Source: Leisingera sp. S132 (GTDB lineage: Bacteria > Pseudomonadota > Alphaproteobacteria > Rhodobacterales > Rhodobacteraceae). Taken from it: a stretch of DNA of 64,000 bases. The notes beneath the pieces are model-generated. The model saw only the letters and a list, made by a program, of their open reading frames with translations, ran no database searches and was not told the DNA's origin. Positions 18,126 to 25,739 of this stretch are shown piece after piece (within the stretch, counting starts at the first letter, position 1; each line of letters begins with the position of its first letter). Made by a program: the position numbers and the translations under genes. The stretch covers positions 3,465,001-3,529,000 of the forward strand of contig NZ_CP083553.1 of NCBI RefSeq assembly GCF_025144465.1. The letters are read 5' to 3'.

Positions 18126-18632
18126 ATGAACATAGACAAGAGGATCGCTGACGATCTGGCCGCCAACGGCGTCTCCTTCGTCACGACCGTGCCCTGCAAG
18201 CAGCTGGCCGGGGTGATCGATGAGATCGACCAGCGGGACGATATCTTCCACATCCCCTCCAACAAGGAGGACGAGGGCATGGGGCTCTGCGCCGGCGCCT
18301 GGATGGGCGGCAAGCGCCCGGCGATCATCATGCAGAATACCGCCATCGGGGTCACCATCAACACGCTGGCGACGCTGATCCAATACTACCGGATGCCGTT
18401 GCCGATGCTGATCTCCTACCGCGGCGAGCTGCGCGAGCCGGTGGCTTGCCAGGTGGAAATGGCCGTGCATACCAAGGCGTTGCTGGCCCAGCTCAACATC
18501 CCGACATACCACTTCCACTGGCAGAAAGATGTCGAGGAGCTGGACAACATCCTGAAATACACCTTCATGTGCAACAAGCCCGTTGCCATCCTGACCGACG
18601 CCAATTTCTGGGGAGGCTACGGCGACCAATGA
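18126..18632 (+). CDS. comD: Sulfopyruvate decarboxylase alpha subunit
   Basis: A 168-residue subunit that binds the pyrimidine side of thiamine diphosphate. Conserved parts are FVTTVPCKQLAG near residue 18, the catalytic-type glutamate region SNKEDEGMGLCAGAWMGG and MQNTAIGVTINTLATL. With ComE it decarboxylates 3-sulfopyruvate to sulfoacetaldehyde. The start at 18126 is chosen by homology; an earlier in-frame start would overlap the Usp gene. It overlaps comE by 4 bases. Confidence 0.9.
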   Translation: MNIDKRIADDLAANGVSFVTTVPCKQLAGVIDEIDQRDDIFHIPSNKEDEGMGLCAGAWMGGKRPAIIMQNTAIGVTINTLATLIQYYRMPLPMLISYRGELREPVACQVEMAVHTKALLAQLNIPTYHFHWQKDVEELDNILKYTFMCNKPVAILTDANFWGGYGDQ

Positions 18633-19183
18633 TCCGTTCCGAAATCCTGAAAGAGATCGCGCCGATCCTGCGCAACGAACTGGTGGTCTGCAACATCGGC
18701 ATTCCGTCGCAAGAACTGCACGCCATCGACGACCAGCCCAGCAATTTCTACATGCTGGGCACCATGGGGCTGGCGTCCTCCATCGGGCTGGGGCTGGCGC
18801 TGGCGCAGCCGAAACCGGTGATCGTGATCGATGGTGACGGCTCGATCCTCACCAACCTCGGCACCCTGCCCACCATCGGCAACAACGCGCCCGGGAACTA
18901 CATCCTGATGATCATCGACAACGGATCTTATGGCTCCACCGGTGATCAGCCGACCTATACCAGCCAGCGCACCGATCTGGCGGGCATGGCCCGCGCCGCC
19001 GGCTGCGCCCAGGTGGTGGAAGTGCAGGACAAGGACACCGGCCCGGCGCTGGAGGAGGCGCTGGCCAGCGGCGAGGCCACGGTGCTGGTCGTAAAATGCG
19101 ACAGCGGCAACGCCAGGATGCCGGTGATCACCATGGACCCGGTGGTGATCCGCGACCGCTTCATGAAGGCTGTGGCCGGCTGA
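18629..19183 (+). CDS. comE: Sulfopyruvate decarboxylase beta subunit
   Basis: A 184-residue subunit with the thiamine diphosphate/Mg motif DGDGSILTNLGTL...NGSYGSTGDQP (GDG...N). It starts inside the comD stop (ATGA) and ends at TGATG shared with the next gene, so comD-comE-slcD are tightly coupled. Splitting into two short subunits is the normal ComDE form. Confidence 0.9.
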   Translation: MIRSEILKEIAPILRNELVVCNIGIPSQELHAIDDQPSNFYMLGTMGLASSIGLGLALAQPKPVIVIDGDGSILTNLGTLPTIGNNAPGNYILMIIDNGSYGSTGDQPTYTSQRTDLAGMARAAGCAQVVEVQDKDTGPALEEALASGEATVLVVKCDSGNARMPVITMDPVVIRDRFMKAVAG

Positions 19184-20277
19184 TGGACGCAGGCGCCATC
19201 CATTCGGCCGAGGATGCCCGCCGTCTGGCCCGGCGGCGGCTGCCCTGGATGGTGTTTGACTATATCGACGGGGCCGCCGGGCAGGAAACCGGGGCAGCGC
19301 GCAACCGCGCTGCCCTGGACGCCATCACCCTGCGCCCCCGCATCCTGCGCGATGTCAGCCAGCGCTCGCTCGCTACACGCATCTTCGGTGCCGAGGCAGA
19401 CCGGCCTTTCGGGATTGCCCCGATGGGCATGTGCAACCTCGCAGCCCCCGGCGCCGACCTGATGCTGGCCCGGCTGGCGGCGCGCTACCGGGTACCGCAT
19501 GGCGTTTCCACCGTTGCCTCGACACCTTTGGAAACCATCTTGGAAACGGCAGAGGGCTACGCCTGGTTCCAGCTCTATTTCAGCGGTGACGGCAGCGGCA
19601 CCTTCAAACTGGCGGAGCGCGCCCGCGCAGCCGGGTACCAGACGCTGGTGCTGACGGTGGATGTGCCCGAAGTGGGCCGCCGCCCGCGCGAGTTGCGCCA
19701 TGGCTTCAAAATGCCGTTCCGCATCGGCCCGCGGCAGTTCCTCGATTTTGCCCTGCACCCGCGCTGGTCGCTGACGGCGCTGCTGAAGGGCAAGCCGGTG
19801 ATGGCGAATTTCCTGATGGAAGGCTATGACTTCGACCGCACCGAAAGCCGGGCGCGCGCCACCTGGGACACGCTGGCACGGCTGCGCGACCTCTGGCCCG
19901 GCAAACTGGTGATAAAGGGCGTGCTGGACGTTGAAGACGCCCGCGCGCTGGTGTCCGCGGGCGTCGATGCCATTCAAGTCTCAAGCCATGGTGCACGGCA
20001 GCTTGAGGCAGCACCTGCTCCTATCGAAATGCTTACGCAAATCCGCTCTGCTCTTGGGCCGGACTTCCCTGTTTTCTATGACAGCGGCATCCGGTCAGGC
20101 GAGGATATTCTCAAAGCTCTTTCACTAGGGGCAGACTTCGTATTTGCTGGACGAATTCTTCAGTTTGCGATCGCGGCTTCTGGAGAGTCTGGGTTGGAGC
20201 AGCTATGGGATGCCCTGAGTGACGAGCTGAGTGTAGCTATGGCGCAAACCGGGCGAACTGTGCTGACTGGTGACTAA
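19183..20277 (+). CDS. slcD: FMN-dependent alpha-hydroxy-acid dehydrogenase, probable sulfolactate dehydrogenase (SlcD-like)
   Basis: A 364-residue TIM-barrel flavoprotein of the lactate/glycolate oxidase family. FMN and substrate residues are visible: FDYIDGAAG at the N-terminus, PFGIAPMG, WFQLYFSGD, VIKGVLDVEDA (Lys), VSSHGARQL (catalytic His and Arg; most homologues read SNHGGRQ) and FYDSGIRSGEDILKAL. It would oxidise sulfolactate to sulfopyruvate for ComDE. Codon use becomes less GC-rich over roughly the last 300 bases, unlike the rest of the operon. A general lactate dehydrogenase is the alternative. Confidence 0.75.
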   Translation: MDAGAIHSAEDARRLARRRLPWMVFDYIDGAAGQETGAARNRAALDAITLRPRILRDVSQRSLATRIFGAEADRPFGIAPMGMCNLAAPGADLMLARLAARYRVPHGVSTVASTPLETILETAEGYAWFQLYFSGDGSGTFKLAERARAAGYQTLVLTVDVPEVGRRPRELRHGFKMPFRIGPRQFLDFALHPRWSLTALLKGKPVMANFLMEGYDFDRTESRARATWDTLARLRDLWPGKLVIKGVLDVEDARALVSAGVDAIQVSSHGARQLEAAPAPIEMLTQIRSALGPDFPVFYDSGIRSGEDILKALSLGADFVFAGRILQFAIAASGESGLEQLWDALSDELSVAMAQTGRTVLTGD

Positions 20278-20559
20278 ATAGAACGCCGGCAAATCAGATG
20301 CGTTTCGATGAATGGGCGCTTCACTCCAGAACAAGTCATTGCGATTGGCGGAGGTCTACCGCTGAGATTGGGCCTCTCATCGGCAAGCGATCAGCCAAGA
20401 GACTTCGGAATCCACTCCAGGACGAGCCTTCCCGGCATCCATCGGCTTGAGAAACTCCGGCATATTGCCGCTCAACTCTCGAACACTGAATCAAGCCAAC
20501 CTCTTGAAATAAATATGTTTTGACCCACTCCGGAGCCGCTCCCGAGGTTCGGGACCAGG
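20278..20559. other. Intergenic stretch with no convincing gene
   Basis: This 282-bp gap has only short open frames: a 71-codon frame on the plus strand (20308-20523) and a 28-codon frame on the minus strand ending near 20377. Neither has a ribosome site or recognisable family. Base composition resembles the end of the slcD-like gene rather than the GC-rich operon before it. Confidence 0.5.
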
Positions 20560-21855
20560 TTAATCCGGCACCTGCGTCCGCACGGAATGCGCATGGCTGT
20601 CTTCGCCTGGCTCCTCCAGGCGCGGCCCGGCATGAACCAAACCGATCCCCCGCATGCGGAAATTGCCCTCGATGATCGAATGGAACGCGCCGCCGGTTGA
20701 GTTTCTGTCAACCAGCAAAAGCGCCTGCTCCACCGCTGCATAGGTCAGGGTCTCCGCATCCAGCATGCTCCATGCCGCTGCCAGATAGGAGCCCAGAATG
20801 TCCCGGACCTCCAGCAACGCAACACGGAACCCCTCAGGATCATCGGCATAGCGGGCATCAAACAGCGCCTGCATGACTTCTCCATAATGGGGGCTGTTCT
20901 CAAGCTGGTCGGAGAGGTCCTCCATTTCCGGGGTGATCAAGCCATGCACCAGAAGCCGTTCATGGAAGATATCCACCAGGATATCGAACATTGCTCCGGT
21001 CAGGGGTTCTGACAGCGCGTGCTCACTGCTCCATCCGCAAACGAAATCGTCGAGCAAACGGGTATTCGCTGCCATCCGGATTTGCGCATTCCCAGCAAGC
21101 TCTGCAAACCGGTTCAGCTGGTTGAATGTGTACAGATTGCCCTTGGTGTTCTCTAACAGGTCTTCGACCACTGATCCGAAATGCAGGGAAGCAATCAGCG
21201 CAACCATATCCGCCGCGGATTCATGAAATCCGTAATATTCACCGGGAACATCTTCAGAGACTGGCATCCCGGTGATGCTATAAATAATGGCGTGGCCGAT
21301 CTCATGGGCAACCACGTCAAAATTCAGGCTGTAAGCGCGGTACTCGCCGCCGTGTTCCCTGGTGCCGCCGGTTTCCAGAAACCCCCAACCGATGTGGGCA
21401 TTATCCAGGCGCGGCAGCAGCGACAGTTCCAGCCGGTCGTAGTCACGGGCAAAGTGCCAGGGAATCTCATGACCGAAGTACTCCTCCCATACATCCAAGG
21501 TGAAATGCGCCGCAGCAAACAGATGCGCCGCCTCGAACCCAGGATCCGACGGCGGAATGTGCAGGAAATGCCCGTCCTCATCCGGTAGCGGCGGCGCGTG
21601 CAAATCCCCATGCCACGGCGGCAGGTACATGCCCGGCCCTTCAGGCCCCTGCACAATAGCGCCGTAAGGAATTGTCTTGCCCAGCGCGCTGACCGTGTAC
21701 ATCCTGGGCCCTGACGGTCCAGGGCCGATGGTGCCAGGCGGCGCGGAAATCTCGACAAGCTCCAGCACCGGGTTGTCCGTTCGGAACGGCGATTGCGGAA
21801 ACAGCAGGAACCGTGTTCCCGGCGCCTCCTGCGCCGCCTCAAAGGTGTCGTCCAT
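20560..21855 (-). CDS. HEXXH zinc metallopeptidase (gluzincin-like) of the YcaO-TfuA locus
   Basis: A 431-residue protein without a signal peptide. The zinc motif HEIGH (His184, Glu185, His188) is followed by ESAAD, giving the third ligand glutamate of an M4/gluzincin-type protease. The N-terminal 90 residues are Gly/Pro-rich. The start at 21855 has GGGAGG 5 bases upstream; ATG 21867 is weaker. It is the last gene of a ycaO-tfuA-protease run, 24 bp after tfuA, so it is likely a leader-cleaving or product-processing peptidase. It could alternatively be an unrelated housekeeping protease. Confidence 0.75.
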   Translation of the reverse strand: MDDTFEAAQEAPGTRFLLFPQSPFRTDNPVLELVEISAPPGTIGPGPSGPRMYTVSALGKTIPYGAIVQGPEGPGMYLPPWHGDLHAPPLPDEDGHFLHIPPSDPGFEAAHLFAAAHFTLDVWEEYFGHEIPWHFARDYDRLELSLLPRLDNAHIGWGFLETGGTREHGGEYRAYSLNFDVVAHEIGHAIIYSITGMPVSEDVPGEYYGFHESAADMVALIASLHFGSVVEDLLENTKGNLYTFNQLNRFAELAGNAQIRMAANTRLLDDFVCGWSSEHALSEPLTGAMFDILVDIFHERLLVHGLITPEMEDLSDQLENSPHYGEVMQALFDARYADDPEGFRVALLEVRDILGSYLAAAWSMLDAETLTYAAVEQALLLVDRNSTGGAFHSIIEGNFRMRGIGLVHAGPRLEEPGEDSHAHSVRTQVPD

Positions 21856-21879
21856 TGCGCCTCCCATCCTGCGGAGGTT

Positions 21880-23244
21880 TCACTGGTCCTGGGCCGCCTC
21901 GTCACTGCGGTCTGGCACAGCCCATCTTTTGCCCCGGTTATGATACATGAATTCACGCCGGATCAGCTCAAAGAATTCTTCCACCCCCATTCCTATGCCC
22001 GCCGCGTACGCCTCCAAATCCTCCGGGACATCCTGCTGGAGACAGCTTTCGAAATACCAGGCCGCGGCCTGCAACCGTTCTGCACGCTGCATGGGAGCAT
22101 CCGGCTGCAACGGCTCCGCGAACTGCTTATCCTTTGCATCTGCCTGCAACTTCAATTCGGCGTAGGCGCCTGCCAATCGAAGCTCTGAAAGCAAGCTGGG
22201 TTCCAAACCACGCTGCACCGCGACAGTCGCAGAAGCGGTTTGGGCCGCCCAGCCCAATTCCGCCTCGTATTCTGCAGCTGTCAGCCCGTTCGCCTGAAGC
22301 CACGTTTGCAGGTCCCTGCTGCGGTAAAGGCTGTGCTTTTGTCTATGGCGGTTCAGCTGCGCCAGTAAAGCTTCCCGTCCCGGCTGATTTCCAGACCGGA
22401 GCGCCTCTTGCAACGCCAGGAAGCGCAGTGCTGCCTGGTTCCGGAACGCTGCGTAACGCTCCGGCTGCAACCGCAATTCGTCCAGCACCCTGCGGTCCGC
22501 GTCCTTCAGAATTGATACCTGAACCTCCGTCCGGCGAACCAGTTCTTGCCAAGCAAGGGTTCGCTCCATCTGTTCACGCATTTGGCCTGCCGCCGGCTGC
22601 CCTGATTTAAGAAACTCTGCCATTCGCGCAAGCATCTCTTGCGCGTCATTGCGTTTTGCATCCACCGCGCCCGTCTTCAGCCAGGACGCGAAACGGTCCC
22701 GCCAGTCCGACGGTGGAATATCCGTCAGGATCTGCTTCCAAGTCCGCTGCTGATAAAAACGCGTTTTGGCAGCCTGCAAGACTGCTGCCGCCTGTTCCGT
22801 GTCCAGAACCGAGCTAACCTCCGCGTGCTCCACTGTCGCCCGGATCGAGACCATTGGTTCGCTCAGCGGCGCATAACCCAGCTTAGCAGGACTGTGAAGG
22901 ACGGCAACTTCGTCATCGTCATTGATCGCTCCCGAAGCATAGTCCTGATAGATCCTGCCAACGCCAATCATACCAAATGGCGACAGCTCTGCCGCCCGCA
23001 AGGCCCCCATGCTGGCGCTGCCGAACACGGCAATGCCCTGCTCCATCGCCCACAGGATCTCCTTGTGCCAGACTGAGGGAACCCCTTCAAAATAGCCGTC
23101 GATCAGTCCGATCGCTTCGGCACTCTGACGCGCTGCTTTGTAGATATCTCCCTGTCCGGCAGGAGGCAAAACGATGGCACCGGGCAACAGAGCTTGCACC
23201 TCCTCCTCCCCTATGGTCGGTCCGGCGAACACCACAGCAGTCAC
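21880..23244 (-). CDS. tfuA: TfuA-like protein, YcaO partner
   Basis: A 454-residue protein. The first about 120 residues are the TfuA core: VVFAGPTIG, GYFEGVPSVWHKEIL, GIAVFGSASMGALRAAE and GRIYQDYASG. The remaining about 330 residues are helical and Gln/Ala/Glu-rich with no family I recognise. TfuA proteins work with YcaO enzymes in backbone thioamide formation, probably delivering sulfur. The gene overlaps ycaO by 4 bases (ATGA), so both are made together. Confidence 0.88.
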   Translation of the reverse strand: MTAVVFAGPTIGEEEVQALLPGAIVLPPAGQGDIYKAARQSAEAIGLIDGYFEGVPSVWHKEILWAMEQGIAVFGSASMGALRAAELSPFGMIGVGRIYQDYASGAINDDDEVAVLHSPAKLGYAPLSEPMVSIRATVEHAEVSSVLDTEQAAAVLQAAKTRFYQQRTWKQILTDIPPSDWRDRFASWLKTGAVDAKRNDAQEMLARMAEFLKSGQPAAGQMREQMERTLAWQELVRRTEVQVSILKDADRRVLDELRLQPERYAAFRNQAALRFLALQEALRSGNQPGREALLAQLNRHRQKHSLYRSRDLQTWLQANGLTAAEYEAELGWAAQTASATVAVQRGLEPSLLSELRLAGAYAELKLQADAKDKQFAEPLQPDAPMQRAERLQAAAWYFESCLQQDVPEDLEAYAAGIGMGVEEFFELIRREFMYHNRGKRWAVPDRSDEAAQDQ

Positions 23245-24446
23245 TGGCCTACCTCCGCTGCCCGCAGTGCCCGCGCGCCTGCGACGAAATCAGGATCATC
23301 GTGCGGCGCTTCCAGCCCTGGGATCACAGCACGCACCACGTGCACTCCCATCCCGGAACGTGACAGGTCTACGGTCAGCACCTGCCTCATTCCTGCCGTT
23401 TGCAGTTTGTTCAGCAGCCAGCACTGATCCTCTTCGAAAGATAGAGAGTAAAAAACCGGGCAATCCTGAAACCGGGCAGCGGCCTGGCACTGCAAAAGCA
23501 GACGGTGAACGTACTGAGCGCGCTCAATGGCAGCCGCAGGCTTGAATTCCTCCGGATCGAGATCGTCGCGCGCTCCGGAAATATACGTCAGCCGGGTCTG
23601 GGCTGCTTCCGTCAGCGCTCTCAGCGCAGCAATGGCCCGGTCCGGATGACAGCCGCTGCCAATGCCGATATGGCCTGCGCGGCCGCCTGCCTCGCAAATC
23701 ATGCAGTGAAACGCCGGGATCCCGATGTCAGAAGTGATGTCCCATATACCTGCGTCCAGCCCTGCCGAGGCAAACCGGTCCAGCGCCTCTTGGCAGCGTG
23801 CGTCATCTATCGTGGCCGGATCAATACGCGGACCCGGTGCTGCCTGGTGCCACAGGGTGATCGCATCCCGTTCAACCAGTTCGCAAATCGCATGGCAGGA
23901 AGCTTCCGCATGGCTGTTGCCCGACGCCAGCCCGTTTGTGGTCCGCGGAAACGCCCCCTGCCCGCCGGTTGGAGGCGCAGTATAATCAGTATCCACCATT
24001 TCATAGGGCAGCCAATACCGGGTTCCGGTTGCCAGGTCGGATCCTTCTATCCACAACATCCGCATTTGCGGGTCAAAGCCCGCGCCTGTTACGCGCGGCA
24101 GCCGTTCCACATCCGCAACCAGAGCCTCCTTCTGCAAGTCATGAAAGCTGGCGGACCGCAGCGGCAGGGTAATCCGTTCTGCATGCCAGGCCTCAATAGC
24201 CTCCATGACGCCGGAGGCCTTCGCCGCCTCCAGTGTCAGCCCCTTGCCCAGCGAAACAGCAACTGACCGGGAGTTCGGCCGCGTGACCATGACTGTCGGC
24301 AATCCCACCCTGTCCAGCCCCGTCAGATTGGCAATCCGGGTAATCCCCATGTCCGCCAGATGCGGACGCACCTTTTCCAATGTCTGCGCAGGATCACACA
24401 GCCGATGGGTGTCGTGCAGATAGCCTTTTTGCTGCGCCTTGGGCAT
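23241..24446 (-). CDS. ycaO: YcaO cyclodehydratase/thioamidation enzyme
   Basis: A 401-residue ATP-dependent backbone-modifying enzyme. The YcaO ATP/Mg signatures are present: SLGKGLTLEAAKASGVMEAIE (about residues 68-88) and GLASGNSHAEASCHAICELVERDA (about 170-193). No Pro-rich C-terminal PxPxP is seen, which fits TfuA-dependent (non-azoline) YcaOs. The start at 24446 has GAGG upstream and homology begins near it. It is first in the ycaO-tfuA-protease run. No precursor peptide with a recognisable leader/core is next to it. Confidence 0.88.
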   Translation of the reverse strand: MPKAQQKGYLHDTHRLCDPAQTLEKVRPHLADMGITRIANLTGLDRVGLPTVMVTRPNSRSVAVSLGKGLTLEAAKASGVMEAIEAWHAERITLPLRSASFHDLQKEALVADVERLPRVTGAGFDPQMRMLWIEGSDLATGTRYWLPYEMVDTDYTAPPTGGQGAFPRTTNGLASGNSHAEASCHAICELVERDAITLWHQAAPGPRIDPATIDDARCQEALDRFASAGLDAGIWDITSDIGIPAFHCMICEAGGRAGHIGIGSGCHPDRAIAALRALTEAAQTRLTYISGARDDLDPEEFKPAAAIERAQYVHRLLLQCQAAARFQDCPVFYSLSFEEDQCWLLNKLQTAGMRQVLTVDLSRSGMGVHVVRAVIPGLEAPHDDPDFVAGARALRAAEVGQ

Positions 24447-24592
24447 TTGGCTGGCCTCGCTGTCCTGACAGCCGCGAAAAGCCTGCCGCTGTCTAAAACG
24501 GCGGCTGGCAGCTATAGGCAAAGGATGGCCCGCCGCAGGCTGGCGGTCAACAACAGGGCAGTCATGTGTGAAAAACCCTGAGGCCCCTGCCC

Positions 24593-25645
24593 CTAACGAT
24601 GCGGCTGAAAATCGAAAACAGGCACGAAACTTGCGGGGGCCAACGTCTGGTCCAGCAAGTCCTCTGACGCAGTACTGCGGTCGAAAATCCTAATGGCGGG
24701 CCCGGCGTGTTTGAAACGCAAACTGCCTTCGATAGCACGCACCGCCATTTCGACCGCAAGCCGTCCTTGAAGCACAGGAAAATCCGTTGGCGCAGCAACG
24801 ATGCGGTCACGAAGAACCCCGCGGTAGACCGCATGGGTCATGTAGTCTGAAACAACCTGAACCTGCCCCTGCATGCCGCGAGCGCGCAGCACCGACACTG
24901 CGGCTTCTGCAGCAGGCGCGGAACCGGCAATGTAGTCTAGGTCCGGAACAGCATCGATCGCCTCCTCGACCAAGCGAACCTGGATTTCGCGTCCGGTATC
25001 GCCATACTTTGTAACCGCGATCCTGGCTGAGCTGCCAGCAAGAGCGGCGCGAAACCCCTCCTCGACAAAAGCCACCCAACCCGCCTTCACCGGCCCTGGA
25101 AACCAGGCAACCTTGACTTCAGGTCCCCCCTTAGGATGGTGCGCCGCAATGAGCCTGCCAGCCTCGGCGCCCATTTCCGTCCAAGACACCCCGACCTTCG
25201 CCGTGATCCCGGCATCGGCAATATCATTCACAGCGGCAATCACCGGAACAGAAGCCGAAATCCTCTCTACTGTACTGGTAAGGCCTTCGAAAGATACCGT
25301 GCCAAGGATCAGCGCATCGGCACCGTTGGCAACACAAGCCTCTACTTGCTCCATTTGCCGCCTCAGGTTGGGGTAACCGCCTGCTTCGACCAGCTTGAAA
25401 GACACCCCCAGCCGGGTTGCTTCTGCCACCATCCCGTAGTTAACACTTAGCCAATAGGCATCTTTCAAGTGCGGATAGGCAATGCATAGGCGCCAGTCCT
25501 GCGCCGCCTGTTCGAGCGGTGCATAGTCCACCGCCTCCAGGCCGCTGCCGTAGTCAAACGCAGTCCGCGGCACCTGCAGCCGCCAGTTGTTTGCAGCCGC
25601 CGCTGTGCTGAAACACATAATAAGCAATAGCCACACAGAGCGCAT
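24593..25645 (-). CDS. torT: TorT-like periplasmic TMAO sensor
   Basis: A 350-residue periplasmic binding protein of the TorT family. Signal peptide MRSVWLLLIMCFSTAAAA, then the PBP type I fold with WRLCIAYPHLKDAYWLSVNYG, ADALILGTVSFEGL and VSWTEMGAEAGR. It would bind TMAO and report to TorS. AAGGAG stands 5 bases before the start at 25645. It is divergent from torS and separated by 94 bp. A related sugar-binding protein is possible, but the neighbours favour TorT. Confidence 0.85.
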   Translation of the reverse strand: MRSVWLLLIMCFSTAAAANNWRLQVPRTAFDYGSGLEAVDYAPLEQAAQDWRLCIAYPHLKDAYWLSVNYGMVAEATRLGVSFKLVEAGGYPNLRRQMEQVEACVANGADALILGTVSFEGLTSTVERISASVPVIAAVNDIADAGITAKVGVSWTEMGAEAGRLIAAHHPKGGPEVKVAWFPGPVKAGWVAFVEEGFRAALAGSSARIAVTKYGDTGREIQVRLVEEAIDAVPDLDYIAGSAPAAEAAVSVLRARGMQGQVQVVSDYMTHAVYRGVLRDRIVAAPTDFPVLQGRLAVEMAVRAIEGSLRFKHAGPAIRIFDRSTASEDLLDQTLAPASFVPVFDFQPHR

Positions 25646-25739
25646 CAGATCTCCTTCTCCGGGGATGGAGGATAGGCAGCACGGCCAGAAAGGGAAATTC
25701 AAATTTGCGAAATCAGCAAATGCAGGCGAAAGTTCCTGA

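Noticed and set aside
20308-20523. 71-codon plus-strand frame after the slcD-like gene, considered as a RiPP precursor or gene remnant
   Set aside because: On the opposite strand to ycaO-tfuA, no ribosome site and no leader/core pattern. Kept only as an intergenic note.
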